Positions 1 to 9,133 of a DNA stretch of 64,000 bases are shown here, piece after piece. The number at the start of each line of letters is the position of its first letter. Position 1 is the stretch's first letter. The DNA comes from Mycolicibacterium frederiksbergense (lineage in GTDB: Bacteria; Actinomycetota; Actinomycetes; Mycobacteriales; Mycobacteriaceae), in contig NZ_CP038799.1 in assembly GCF_012223425.1 (NCBI RefSeq), forward strand, positions 3,890,249 through 3,954,248, written 5' to 3'. The position numbers and the translations under genes are program-made. The notes beneath the pieces are model-generated. The model was not told where the DNA came from and searched no databases. It saw nothing but the letters and a program-made list of their open reading frames with translations.

Positions 1-358
1 GCCGCCGGCGGCGTCGGCCTGGTTATCTCTGCCTACGAACAGCGAACGCACCTAGGACAATTACGTCTGACCCGCAGCGACGACCTGACACCCGCGCTCT
101 ACACTCAATGTCGGTGCAGCTAGCCGCGGCGGCGCGCACGCCTCTCGTGTTCACACACACCGGGCCGTCAGATCATGATGAGAAGCACACGCATGCCTCG
201 CGGCCTTACTCACACGCGACTCGGAGACACATCCTCTGTGCCCGGTCCGCCAAGCGTCGTAATCGGCTCGACGGATGTGACTGACATCTGATTCACGAAG
301 TCTGCTGCGCAGCAGCCTCTTCGGCAAAGGAGATGCCTCGCGCCCAAATCACGACATG
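1..358. other. Non-coding stretch at the window edge
   Basis: I see no convincing coding region here. The only structure noted is a perfect 14-bp palindrome, ctgctgcgcagcag, at 302-315, about 45 bp beyond the stop of the aldolase gene. It could belong to a transcription terminator, but no T-run follows it. Confidence 0.4.
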
Positions 359-1408
359 CTATCGGCGTAAGTTCTGTTGTAGATCGAGCGCGATGTCGGG
401 GATGAGGTCTTCCTGTCCTCCGACTAGTCCGCGTTCGCCGACCGCGAGCAGGATCGCACGAGTGTCGAGGCCGTACTGTTTCGCGGCGGCTTCGGCATGA
501 CGCAGGAAGCTCGAGTACACGCCTGCGTATCCCAGGGTGAGGGTCTCCCGGTCGACTTGGACCGGCCGATCCTGCAGCGGTCGGACGATGTCGTCGGCGG
601 CGTCCTGCAGCCCGAAGAGATCACAGTTGTGCTTCCAGCCATGGAGATCGGCCACGGCGATGAACGGCTCGATCGGGCAATTGCCCGCCCCGGCGCCGTG
701 ACCGGCCAGCGAGGCGTCAACCCGGGTGACACCTTCCTCAACGGCCACCACGGTATTGGCCACCGACAACGACAGATTTTGGTGCGCGTGAATGCCGATC
801 TGCGTACCGGCATCGAGCACGTCGCGATACGCACGCACCCGGTCCCGGACACTGCCCATCGTCAACCGCCCACCGGAATCGGTGACATAAACGCAATGCG
901 CGCCATAGGATTCCATCAGCTTGGCCTGGGCAGCCAGATGTGAGGGTTCGGCGAGGTGCGACATCATCAGAAACCCGGAAACATCCATGCCCAGTTCGCG
1001 GGCCGTTCCGATGTGCTGTGCCGAGACATCGGCCTCGGTGCAGTGCGTTGCGACCCGGACCGAGGTCACCCCCAGTTTGTAGGCGTGCTCGAGTTCGCGG
1101 ACCGTCCCGACCCCAGGCAACAGCAGAGTCGTGAGTTTGGCGCGGTGTACGACGTCTGCGGCCGCTTCGATCCATTCCCAGTCGGTGTTGCTCCCGGGAC
1201 CGTAGGTCAGGCTGTGCCCGGCCAGGCCGTCACCGTGGGTGACTTCGATGGCGTCGACTCCGGCAGTGTCGAGTGCGCCTGCGATCGCCGCGACCTTCTC
1301 CGGACTGATCCGGTGGCGCATGGCATGCATACCATCGCGCAGTGTGACGTCCTGAATGTAGAGCGCCGCACCCTCAGTCGCATGGGGCCGGCTAACCGTC
1401 TCAGTCAT
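359..1408 (-). CDS. dmpG: 4-hydroxy-2-oxovalerate aldolase (DmpG/HsaF type)
   Basis: Class II aldolase that cleaves 4-hydroxy-2-oxoacids to pyruvate and an aldehyde, the last ring-fission step of aromatic or steroid meta-cleavage pathways. The 349-residue protein has the expected start QDVTLRDGMHAMRH, with the metal/substrate Arg-Asp pair of HMGL-like aldolases, and the metal-binding GIHAHQNLSLSVAN near residue 200. The C-terminal part is the DmpG communication domain that contacts the dehydrogenase. I chose the ATG at 1408 because it overlaps the dehydrogenase stop by 4 bp (ATGA); a longer reading to 1549 would run far into that gene. Last gene of a three-gene, translationally coupled operon. 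The family is certain; whether the pathway substrate is an aromatic or a steroid is not. Confidence 0.93.
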   Translation of the reverse strand: MTETVSRPHATEGAALYIQDVTLRDGMHAMRHRISPEKVAAIAGALDTAGVDAIEVTHGDGLAGHSLTYGPGSNTDWEWIEAAADVVHRAKLTTLLLPGVGTVRELEHAYKLGVTSVRVATHCTEADVSAQHIGTARELGMDVSGFLMMSHLAEPSHLAAQAKLMESYGAHCVYVTDSGGRLTMGSVRDRVRAYRDVLDAGTQIGIHAHQNLSLSVANTVVAVEEGVTRVDASLAGHGAGAGNCPIEPFIAVADLHGWKHNCDLFGLQDAADDIVRPLQDRPVQVDRETLTLGYAGVYSSFLRHAEAAAKQYGLDTRAILLAVGERGLVGGQEDLIPDIALDLQQNLRR

Positions 1409-2352
1409 CGCGTGGCCTCCTGCACAGTGTTCGCCGCGATCCGCTCGGCCACCTGTAGTGCCGCCGAGGTCATGATGTCGAGATTGCCGGCGTAGGCCGG
1501 CAAGTAGTGCGCGGCACCCTCGACTTCTAGGAAGACCGCCACCTTCCACAGCCCGGGCCCCTTGTCGACTCCTCCGGTCAGGGTCGCGACGGACTCGGCG
1601 TCGTCGAGCTGGGTGAACTGCACTTCCTGTTTGAGTCGGTAGCCCGGCACGTAGGCCGACACCTTCTCCACCATGTCTATAACCGACTGCCTGATGCGGT
1701 TCTGATCGGGATCCGTCACGAGAGCCAAGACGGTATCGCGCATGATCAACGGTGGCTCCGCGGGATTGAGAACGATGATCGCCTTGCCGTGTGCTGCTCC
1801 GCCTACCTTTTCGATTGCCGCTGAGGTGGTTTGGGTGAATTCATCGATATTCGACCGTGTTCCCGGACCCGCCGATTTCGACGCGATCGAGGCGACGATC
1901 TCGGCGTAGTGCACCGCCGTGACCGATGAGATCGCCGCGACGATAGGGATCGTCGCCTGACCGCCGCAGGTGACCATGTTGACGTTCGGCGCACCCAAGT
2001 GGTCGTCGAGATTCACGGCAGGCACGACGTAGGGACCGACTGCAGCGGGAGTCAGGTCGATCAGCCGCTTGCCAAAGGTACGCAACGCTTCCTCGTTGAC
2101 GAGATGCGCTTTCGCCGACGTGGAATCGAAGATGATGTCGATCTCATCGAATTCGGCGTGCTCGATCAAACCCTGCACACCGGTGTCGACTGTGCCGATA
2201 CCCATCCGGCGGGCACGAGCCAGACCATCCGACGACGGGTCGATGCCGACCAACACAGCGATCTCGACGTTGGTCGCCAACTTCTTCAATTTGACGACTA
2301 GGTCGGTACCGATGTTGCCCGAACCGATGACTGCGACCTTGGAGTGACTCAT
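1405..2352 (-). CDS. Acetaldehyde dehydrogenase (acetylating), MhpF/DmpF/HsaG type
   Basis: Converts acetaldehyde or propionaldehyde to the acyl-CoA with NAD+ and CoA, receiving the aldehyde by channelling from the partner aldolase. The 315-residue protein opens with the Rossmann motif VIGSGNIGTDL and has the catalytic cysteine in NMVTCGGQATIPI (about residue 130), as in the MhpF/HsaG family. It overlaps the genes on both sides by ATGA (2349-2352 and 1405-1408), so the three enzymes are translationally coupled. Length is normal for the family and no damage is visible. Confidence 0.93.
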   Translation of the reverse strand: MSHSKVAVIGSGNIGTDLVVKLKKLATNVEIAVLVGIDPSSDGLARARRMGIGTVDTGVQGLIEHAEFDEIDIIFDSTSAKAHLVNEEALRTFGKRLIDLTPAAVGPYVVPAVNLDDHLGAPNVNMVTCGGQATIPIVAAISSVTAVHYAEIVASIASKSAGPGTRSNIDEFTQTTSAAIEKVGGAAHGKAIIVLNPAEPPLIMRDTVLALVTDPDQNRIRQSVIDMVEKVSAYVPGYRLKQEVQFTQLDDAESVATLTGGVDKGPGLWKVAVFLEVEGAAHYLPAYAGNLDIMTSAALQVAERIAANTVQEATR

Positions 2353-3164
2353 GGCTTACCGGCCTCGCTCGAAATGGTCGTGAATCTGGCAGTGACACTG
2401 CCGATTCCGGATATCGTTGCCGTATACGTCGATCCGGCAGTGACAGGAACCATCGGTCCGAGCGCACCGGAGAGGATCACGTCGCCTGACCGCAACGGCG
2501 CCCCATACTCCAAGCTGGTCGCCGCCAGCCACGCCAATGCTTCCCACGGACTACCCAGGCAGTCCGCCCCCTTGCCTCGCGAGACCTCTGCTCCGTCTGC
2601 GCTAACGGTCATCGTGACCTCGGCGAGGTCGGGAGCATCGACTCGGTCCACTCGCTCCCCCAGCACGTAGAGTCCCGCCGACGCATTGTCAGCGACGGTG
2701 TCTGCGAGGCTGATGTCCCAGTTCGCCACTCTGCTGTCGACGATCTCGAATGCCGCGAAGACCCCGTCCACGAACTCCGGCGCCTGCTCAGCAGTGATCC
2801 GCTCGGCAATGTCGGCTCGAAGAACGAAGGCGATCTCGGCCTCGATCTTGGGTTGCAGCAAACGCGTGATGTCCACCGCGGTGTCGTTCGTACAATCCAT
2901 GTCGTCGAGCAGCACCCCAAAGTCGGGCTGATCGACCCCGAGTTGGTGCTGCACCGCCGGCGACGTTAACCCAATCTTGCGTCCGATGATGCGCCTTCCC
3001 GACGCCAGCAGTACCTCAATGTTGCGAGACTGCACCCGATACGCGGCGTCGATGTCCTCCCGTCCGATCAGATCACGAATTGGCGCACACGTTTCGCCCG
3101 TCTTCGATGCCTGAGCGAGCCGATCGGCCGCTTCGCTGATCGCCTGGGAACACACCGATGTCAT
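2349..3164 (-). CDS. 2-keto-4-pentenoate hydratase (MhpD/HsaE family)
   Basis: Fumarylacetoacetate-hydrolase-fold hydratase that adds water to 2-hydroxypenta-2,4-dienoate-type ring-fission products to give the aldolase substrate. The protein shows the family's GRKIGLTSPAVQ near residue 60, the acidic metal site EAEIAFVLRADI near residue 105, and GSPWEALAWLA in the C-terminal half. The ATG at 3164 gives 271 residues; a GTG three codons upstream (3173) is also possible. First gene of the operon, divergent from the IclR regulator with under 50 bp between them, so the promoters must overlap. Confidence 0.92.
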   Translation of the reverse strand: MTSVCSQAISEAADRLAQASKTGETCAPIRDLIGREDIDAAYRVQSRNIEVLLASGRRIIGRKIGLTSPAVQHQLGVDQPDFGVLLDDMDCTNDTAVDITRLLQPKIEAEIAFVLRADIAERITAEQAPEFVDGVFAAFEIVDSRVANWDISLADTVADNASAGLYVLGERVDRVDAPDLAEVTMTVSADGAEVSRGKGADCLGSPWEALAWLAATSLEYGAPLRSGDVILSGALGPMVPVTAGSTYTATISGIGSVTARFTTISSEAGKP

Positions 3165-3211
3165 GACAACCACGCTATGGACGCCTCGCGACCGTGGCTA
3201 GGATAAATCCC

Positions 3212-3961
3212 ATGTCACGGGATGGGTTGTTGTCGCAGCTGGAGAAGTCCGCGCTGGTGCTCGACGCATTCCCTGGCGGATCCGCGCTGACATTGGCCCA
3301 AGTGTGCACCAGGACCGGACTTGCTCGCTCGACAGTCCACCGCCTCCTCGTTGACCTGGCCACGCTTGGATGGATCGGCCGCTCCGGCAACACCTTCGAA
3401 CTCGGAATCGGCCTGTTCGAACTCGGCGAACGCGTCGCCGTGAAGCACCGTCTGCGCACGGCGGCGATGCCGTTCATGCAAGACCTGTACGCCGTGACCG
3501 GCCAAACGGTGCACCTGGCCGTGCGCAATCGATTCGATGCGGTGTATATCGAGAAGCTGTCCGGCCACATTCCGCTACCGCTGCCCTCACAGATCGGCGG
3601 ACGGCTCCCCCTTACCTGCACTGCGGTGGGCAAGGCGTTACTCGCATCCGAGACCGCGGAGTTGCGCATCGAGGTCCTCGCCCAACCCTTGCGTCGTTAC
3701 ACCGTGAACTCCATCACCGACCCCAAGAAACTTGCCCGCGAACTCGACGACATTTGCCGTACCGGAGTTGCGGTCGAACGCGAGGAATCTGCACTCGGCG
3801 GATGCTGTGTCGCCGTCCCAGTTCTGCTGGACGGCCAGCCAATCGCGGCCCTATCGGTGTCCGTTCCGACCGAACAGTTCAGACCTGAACTCCTCGCCCC
3901 AGCCGTGCGCACGGGAGCATTGGCCTTAGGGCGCGTTCTCGCCAGAGCCGCAGCACCATGA
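3212..3961 (+). CDS. IclR-family transcriptional regulator
   Basis: Predicted DNA-binding regulator of the divergent meta-cleavage operon. The 249-residue protein has an N-terminal winged helix-turn-helix (LTLAQVCTRTGLARSTVHRLL, residues about 23-43) followed by an IclR effector-binding domain with the usual LPLTCTAVGKALLA segment near residue 130. The ATG at 3212 follows an AT-rich taggataaat that may serve as a -10 region; a GTG at 3194 is in frame. The stop codon touches an IS3 remnant, so the downstream side of this locus has been rearranged although the IclR domain looks complete. Confidence 0.88.
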   Translation: MSRDGLLSQLEKSALVLDAFPGGSALTLAQVCTRTGLARSTVHRLLVDLATLGWIGRSGNTFELGIGLFELGERVAVKHRLRTAAMPFMQDLYAVTGQTVHLAVRNRFDAVYIEKLSGHIPLPLPSQIGGRLPLTCTAVGKALLASETAELRIEVLAQPLRRYTVNSITDPKKLARELDDICRTGVAVEREESALGGCCVAVPVLLDGQPIAALSVSVPTEQFRPELLAPAVRTGALALGRVLARAAAP

Positions 3962-4198
3962 CCCCCTGGACAACGCATTGGCCGAGACCACCGTCGGATC
4001 GTTCAGAACGAAATCGTCCGCCGACAGGGCCCGTGGCGTGAACCAGGCCGAGCTGGCGACCGCGGAATGGGTCGTGTGCTTCAACACCGAACGCCCGCAC
4101 AAGTATCTCGACGACTTCACCCCGAAGCCGTCGAGAAGCTCTACTACGATCACAGACGCACCTCACCAAAGGCGGGGACAACGAGAACAGTCTCCTGA
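3962..4198 (+). pseudogene. IS3-family transposase C-terminal remnant
   Basis: The translation begins LDNALAETTVGSF and continues to ELATAEWVVCFNTERPH, which is the end of an IS3-type DDE integrase domain: the catalytic Glu is in NALAE, followed by the conserved WFN-type motif. A one-base frameshift near 4120 moves the last part (PEAVEKLYYDHRR) into another frame, ending at a stop near 4198. No N-terminal transposase and no second inverted repeat are present, so this is an immobile relic. It starts immediately after the IclR stop. Confidence 0.7.
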
Positions 4199-4202
4199 AA
4201 CG

Positions 4203-4337
4203 CCGGGACGGGTCAATCAGCAAAAGCACCGTGAAGTTCCACATCGCCAAATACTGCGCAAGCTCGGTGTGAACTCGCGTGCTGAAGCCGCAGCAGCGGT
4301 GCTCGAGATCAGAGGTCCGACGCAGCGTCCCAAATAA
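4203..4337 (+). pseudogene. LuxR-type HTH C-terminal remnant, frameshifted
   Basis: Two frames together read SISKSTVKFHIAK and then LRKLGVNSRAEAAAAVLE, which is the recognition helix and tail of a LuxR/GerE-type DNA-binding domain. The frame changes at the tactgcgc around 4252-4259. Nothing upstream supplies the rest of a LuxR regulator, so only the last ~45 residues survive next to the IS3 relic. Confidence 0.6.
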
Positions 4338-4770
4338 GCAGCTACACAACGGCCAACACGACTATCTCATTCGCCGCGGCTATTAGGACTAGTCGGCGGC
4401 GATGGTGCGCATACCGACGCCGATACTTTGTCGTCGGCTTGGAAAAGCAGGTGAAGTCACGCTGGCCGCTACGGCGACGATGTGGAGGCGTACCTCCGAT
4501 AAGTCTGTGCTACTTGAACGCGTTGGCTTTGCCTTTGCGGCAAGTTCTGGCACAAGAGAACCGCCGCCAGCCAACACCTGATTGTGCCTGTACCACGCCT
4601 AAATATGTGGGGCTGCAATTATTCTGGGTGTCACCGAAGTACGGCCCCACACGTCGTGGATAACGGCGGCTCCGTTGGGCTAATGGTCAGTCCTAGCACC
4701 AGTGACTTTCAAGCGTTGCGCCTTCACTTGCGTGCAACGCACCAAAGCCTTCTCGACGCACCAGATCCGT
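4338..4770. other. Non-coding stretch before IS21
   Basis: No open frame here has recognisable protein features on either strand. The stretch lies between the LuxR relic and the left end of IS21. Its last four bases (ccgt, 4767-4770) match the four bases after the right IS end and look like a target-site duplication. Confidence 0.4.
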
Positions 4771-4832
4771 TGACGGCGCTCATCGAAAATCCCCGGCTGT
4801 GCTCGCCGAAATTCCTCACCTGTGAGCAGCGG

Positions 4833-5301
4833 TCAGTGTAGTTGTTGGCGGGTGCCGGTGGTTGTTCGGCGCAGGGTTTCCGCGGCGGCATGATGGTCGC
4901 GTAGCCGGTAGGACTCGCCGTCGAGGTTGATGACGACCGAGCGGTGCAGCAGGCGGTCGAGCATGGCGGCGGCGACGGTGGTGTCGCCGAGGATCTCACC
5001 CCAGGATCCCACCCCGCGGTTGGTGGTGATCACGATCGATGTTTTCAAATATCGTTGGGACACGACCTGAAACAACGCCGATGCGGCTTCGGCGGGCAAC
5101 GGCAGGTACCCCAGCTCATCGATCACCAGCAGCGTCGGGCCGGCGAAGAACCGCATGGTAGTCGCCCAGCGTCCCTCGATCGCAGCGCGATGACAGCGTG
5201 CGGCCAGGTCCGCGGCGGTGGTGAAGTAGGTCCGGTAGCCGGCATGTGCGGCAGCTCTTGCCAATCCGACGGACAGGTGGGTCTTCCCGGTTCCACCCGT
5301 T
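4833..5301 (-). pseudogene. istB: IstB helper ATPase, C-terminal half (split gene)
   Basis: Carries the second half of the IS21 helper AAA+ ATPase. It begins at the end of the P-loop (GGTGKTHLSVGLARA) and includes the Walker B segment LLVIDELGYLPL and the sensor region VITTNRGVGSW. The N-terminal half lies 3.95 kb away at 9248-9649. The break falls exactly in the Walker A motif, so neither half can bind ATP on its own. The IS is therefore probably no longer transposition-competent. Confidence 0.85.
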
Positions 5302-5340
5302 ATCGAAGGTTCGAACGCAGAATGACCGTGTTATGCCTGT

Positions 5341-5784
5341 TCAGGACGTTGTTGCGATCGATACGACGTTAGGCGAGGGCTGGATGCCGCGGCGGGCCAG
5401 TTCGCGCCGTAGGTCGAGGTTCTCTCCGTGTGCTCGTTCGAGTGCGTCGCGGAGTGCTTTGAGTTGCTGGTGGTGCTGTTTCTTGAGTTCGGCGATCTGG
5501 CGGGTCAGCGTGATGACGAGCGTGCTGTCGGTGTCCACGGATTGGTCGGCGGGGGCCTTGGGGCGGGTGCCGCGCAGATGTTCGATTCGTTTGCGCAGTT
5601 CGGGATGGTTGTAGAGGAAGGCGTGAGAGACGGCCGCTTCGCGTTGCACGGCCTGGAAAGTGATCGGGTCGCCACGTTTGACCAGTCGGCGGATGGCCTG
5701 CTCAGCGTCTCGGGTCTTGTTCTGAGACTTGGCTTTCGCTGCTTGGGTGAGTGCGGTGATGCGGCGTTCTCGGGAGTCGGTCAT
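5341..5784 (-). CDS. TnpC-like accessory transposition protein (DUF6262)
   Basis: A 147-residue basic protein. The N-terminal half has features of a small DNA-binding domain (ITFQAVQREAAVSHAFLYNH). The C-terminal half is a predicted coiled coil (about residues 85-130) rich in Leu, Gln, Glu and Arg. Proteins of this kind occupy the tnpC slot of Tn554-like elements, where TnpC influences transposition frequency and orientation. The ATG at 5784 overlaps the tnpB stop by 4 bp, which decides the start against an upstream ATG at 5853. Confidence 0.75.
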   Translation of the reverse strand: MTDSRERRITALTQAAKAKSQNKTRDAEQAIRRLVKRGDPITFQAVQREAAVSHAFLYNHPELRKRIEHLRGTRPKAPADQSVDTDSTLVITLTRQIAELKKQHHQQLKALRDALERAHGENLDLRRELARRGIQPSPNVVSIATTS

Positions 5785-7955
5785 GGGGTGCTCCTGCGGT
5801 GGGCGGTGAGATCGAGAGTCAGCGGGACTGGTCCAGCGCTGGCTCGATGACACTGGGTTGTCGCGCCGTGGGCTGCGGAGCCGGGCGCATCGTCGAGGGC
5901 GGCCAGGAGTCGGGTAAGCGCGTGGTGTTCAGCTCGGCGGCGGATCAGCCAGACGTTGTCCTCGGGCATGGGATGGCCGTGTCGCTGTTCGAATTCCGTT
6001 GTGGCCCGGTCGATCAGGTCGGTGGTCTCGCGGAGTTGACGTTGCAGTACGTCGTGGTGGGTGTGGTCGGTGACGAAAACTGAGCAGGTCAGGCAGGCGT
6101 TGCCTTTGTCGCAGGATTGCAGCGGTGGCAGCATGCACCACCCGTTGGGCAGGAACCGGTCTGCGCGGCGGAACAGGTGCAGACTGTCGTGGTCGTCGCT
6201 GGAGAGTTGGATGCGGGTGCCGTCGGATCGCAGCTTGGCCGTGGCCAGGAATGCCTGCTCGGCGTGTTCGTCGCGGGCGGCGATGTAGTGCATCGTCATG
6301 GTGGGGGTGGCGTGCCCTGCATAGCGCTGTAGGACGTGAATCGGCAGACCGAGTTCGGCCAGTCGGGTCAGCCGGGTGTGGCGGAAGCGGTGAGTGTGGC
6401 TTAACCGCACGGCGTGGCCCTTGGCGTCGGTGATCTGAACGAGGTCGCTGAGGCTGCGCAGCACCCAGTTGTAGGTACCTGCCGGATAGGGTTTGTCACC
6501 GCGGCGGTTGCCCAGACGCCGCGCGAACAGATACCGCCTGCTGCCTTCTGGATGCTGGATTTGGAGCCAACGGTGTTGTTCGGCAATGACTTCGGTGACC
6601 TCGCGGTCGACGAGGATGATGTCGGGTGCGACATCGATCTTGCTCTGCGCGTAGCGGAACCTGGTCAGCATTTGGCCATCGCCCTCGGCCGCTGCGGTAG
6701 TGGCGGGCGCAGCCGAAAGGCAGTCGAAGTCGCAGGTGCGGATCTCGCTGGCCCGCCGGCCGGTGAGGATCTGCAGCAGGATCATCCGCATCGCTTGCGG
6801 GTCGTCAAGTCCGTTGGCGGTGAGGGTGGTGCCGTCGCCGCGGGTGATGGTCATCTGCTCGGTGCGCGGCAACCCGATCAGCGGCAGCGCCGCAGTGATC
6901 TGCGCGAGTGCGTGATCATCGATGTAGTTCGCATCGTTGAAACCGCGTTGATGCGGTATCCGGGTGACCCGGCCGAACCAGCTGGAGGCGTGTGCTGCGC
7001 TCACTCGTTGCCAGGGCTCGGCACCGAGAACGCTGCGAGCCTCCCCGGGATTGGCGGCAATGAAGTCCAAGAGGCCGGCCACCGCTCGCAGGTCGTCGTT
7101 GATTCCCCGGATCGGCACTGTTCTTCCGAGGTGGCGTGTGTCGGATTGGCGGGTGACGCGGTTGGCTGCCACGGCGGTCCACCGCGCGAACGCCGCCGCC
7201 TGTTCGACCGCGCTCGTTGGGTCGCCCAGGATGCCAGTCGGGTCGTCGAAGCTGGCGGTCAGCCAGTTGTCGAACCGGCGGAAGCTGCGCATGCGTTCCT
7301 GGCTGACCGTGGTCCAGCGCAGCGCCCCGGATTCGAGCATCGTGCCCAGGTGCCACTTCACCGCGGCCCGCAACCACGGAAGCTGTATATCTCCGGGTGC
7401 GCAGCCGTAGTTGGCGACCGGTTCACGATCGGTCAGTGGTATCCGCGGATCGCAGCGCGGGTGCCAGAAGTCCAGGTGCCACCACGGGCCGTCGTGGCAG
7501 GCGGCGATCAGGGCGTGCCGGGCGAACCCGAACAGAGCGTGCACCCGGCCCCGACCTCGGGGTGAGGGCAGTCGCTTGCCCCTGCTGAGATAGAACCAGC
7601 TCTGCAACACCGCGGCGGCGTCGTAATCCATCGCCCGGATCGACGAGGGGAAATCACGGCCCTCGGTAACTGCCCGCCGAATCATGTTGGCCAACTGCGC
7701 CATCGCCAACACCGAGACACGGGTGCCATCACCGGCCTGCCAGTGCGCCATCCACGCCAGCTCCGCGGCGAACGGATCGGGTAATTCGCTCAGATCCAAA
7801 TGCGGCCAATCATTCTCGGTAATCGACGCCCAGTTCTCGATACCGGGCCCGAGCACGGGGCCACGCCACTGTGCTGGCAGCTCGTCAAAGAGTCGCCAGA
7901 TCGGATCGAGGTGTTCGGCACTACGCAGGCGCAGGTGGCCATGCTCGTCGATCAC
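5781..7955 (-). CDS. Tyrosine recombinase, TnpB-like (large)
   Basis: A 724-residue site-specific recombinase. The C-terminal catalytic domain shows the first Arg in LTGRRASEIRTCDFD (about residue 400), the His-x-x-Arg box in SHTHRFRHTRLTRLAELG (about 535) and a GHATPTMTMHYIA segment with the second His and the nucleophilic Tyr (about 560). A cysteine-rich tail (SCDKGNACLTC) may bind zinc, as seen in several large Tn554-type TnpB proteins. Start is GTG, overlapping the tnpA stop as GTGA at 7952-7955. The gene looks intact. It probably acts with TnpA on the element ends. Confidence 0.85.
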   Translation of the reverse strand: MIDEHGHLRLRSAEHLDPIWRLFDELPAQWRGPVLGPGIENWASITENDWPHLDLSELPDPFAAELAWMAHWQAGDGTRVSVLAMAQLANMIRRAVTEGRDFPSSIRAMDYDAAAVLQSWFYLSRGKRLPSPRGRGRVHALFGFARHALIAACHDGPWWHLDFWHPRCDPRIPLTDREPVANYGCAPGDIQLPWLRAAVKWHLGTMLESGALRWTTVSQERMRSFRRFDNWLTASFDDPTGILGDPTSAVEQAAAFARWTAVAANRVTRQSDTRHLGRTVPIRGINDDLRAVAGLLDFIAANPGEARSVLGAEPWQRVSAAHASSWFGRVTRIPHQRGFNDANYIDDHALAQITAALPLIGLPRTEQMTITRGDGTTLTANGLDDPQAMRMILLQILTGRRASEIRTCDFDCLSAAPATTAAAEGDGQMLTRFRYAQSKIDVAPDIILVDREVTEVIAEQHRWLQIQHPEGSRRYLFARRLGNRRGDKPYPAGTYNWVLRSLSDLVQITDAKGHAVRLSHTHRFRHTRLTRLAELGLPIHVLQRYAGHATPTMTMHYIAARDEHAEQAFLATAKLRSDGTRIQLSSDDHDSLHLFRRADRFLPNGWCMLPPLQSCDKGNACLTCSVFVTDHTHHDVLQRQLRETTDLIDRATTEFEQRHGHPMPEDNVWLIRRRAEHHALTRLLAALDDAPGSAAHGATTQCHRASAGPVPLTLDLTAHRRSTP

Positions 7956-9133
7956 TCGGCCACCCGCCAGCTGCTGGCATAGGACGCCCAGTTGGCTGCT
8001 GCTCGCAGGGCTTCGTCATCGCGAACCCAGCCGTAGAGGTCAAGGGTGGTCTGCACGTGGGCGTGCCCGAGGCGTCGGGAGACCACCCACTCCGGCGTCC
8101 CCGCCAGCAGCAGTGCAGTGGCATGGGTGTGGCGGAACCAATGCGGCGTCCACCCGGGTGGCCCGATGCAGCGCCGACGCAGCGTGGCCACCTTCTCCCG
8201 GACCGTCGTCTCTCGCAATGCGGCCAACAACGGTGGTCGGAACACATTCACCAGTAGCGGCGACGTGTCCGTAAGAGCAATGCCGCCTTCGGTTGCCCGG
8301 CAGGCGATATCGGTGAGATAGTCGGCGAACAGCCGCTCGAGGTCGGCCCCGACATAGACCCGTCGCGGTCGCATCATCTTCACCCGCGCCCCGTTGGGAT
8401 TATCCGAGCGGGGCACGATCTGCACATACGCGGTGCCGCCGCGGCCAAGCACGAACTCGCCGATCCGCAGACCCAGCGCCTCCCCGAGACGCATCCCGGT
8501 CTCGGCCAACAGGGCGAACACGAACCGATCGCGCAGGTTGCCTCGCCACGATCCGGACTCGGCGTCGAAGACCGCGCAGCCATCCAGGATCGCCTGAATC
8601 TGCTCGGGCAGGAGCACGGGCGGTCTGTCGCGGCGGCGGTCGCGGCGCACGCGCACCAGCGATGACGCGACCGGGGCCGAACGCGCATCCAGATGCGCAA
8701 GCAAGCCTCGCGCCGGTCGGTGCCGCGGTGCTCCACGAAGGAGCCGTCCCGCTACCGCCACCCCGGACACGGCCTGATGCCAACGGTAGAACGAAATCAC
8801 CGCTGCCAGGCGGACTTCCAACGTTGCAGCGGTCGGCGTCGGGCCAGACCCGGTCAGCCGATGTTCAACCGTGCGGCCATTGCGCTGCCAGGACAGGAAC
8901 GCCGTGAACGCGGGGACACCGACATCACGCCAACCGTCGGTCTGTCCGCGTTGCTCCAGGAAGCTCCACCACTGCGCCAACGACGTCGCATAACCACGCA
9001 CCGTGTTCGGTGACCACAGGTGCCGGTGAGCTTCGATCCACTCCTCGATCGGACCGACCGTTGCGAAGTCCTCGCCAAGCACAGTCCACGTCCGCTGCCC
9101 ACCCGCAGGACACACAGCCACCGGATACGCCAT
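7952..9133 (-). CDS. Tyrosine recombinase, TnpA-like
   Basis: A 393-residue integrase-type recombinase. It has an N-terminal SAM-like core-binding domain (about residues 30-150) and a catalytic domain with the Arg in LAETGMRLGEALGLR (about 225), the His-x-x-Arg box in PHWFRHTHATALLLAG (about 335) and the C-terminal box RRLGHAHVQTTLDLYGWV with the nucleophilic Tyr. All catalytic residues are present. First gene of the tnpABC unit; the next gene starts inside its stop codon. Confidence 0.88.
   Translation of the reverse strand: MAYPVAVCPAGGQRTWTVLGEDFATVGPIEEWIEAHRHLWSPNTVRGYATSLAQWWSFLEQRGQTDGWRDVGVPAFTAFLSWQRNGRTVEHRLTGSGPTPTAATLEVRLAAVISFYRWHQAVSGVAVAGRLLRGAPRHRPARGLLAHLDARSAPVASSLVRVRRDRRRDRPPVLLPEQIQAILDGCAVFDAESGSWRGNLRDRFVFALLAETGMRLGEALGLRIGEFVLGRGGTAYVQIVPRSDNPNGARVKMMRPRRVYVGADLERLFADYLTDIACRATEGGIALTDTSPLLVNVFRPPLLAALRETTVREKVATLRRRCIGPPGWTPHWFRHTHATALLLAGTPEWVVSRRLGHAHVQTTLDLYGWVRDDEALRAAANWASYASSWRVAE

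Noticed and set aside
302..315. Palindrome ctgctgcgcagcag as a transposon end
   Set aside because: It is short, has no partner copy nearby and no duplication beside it.
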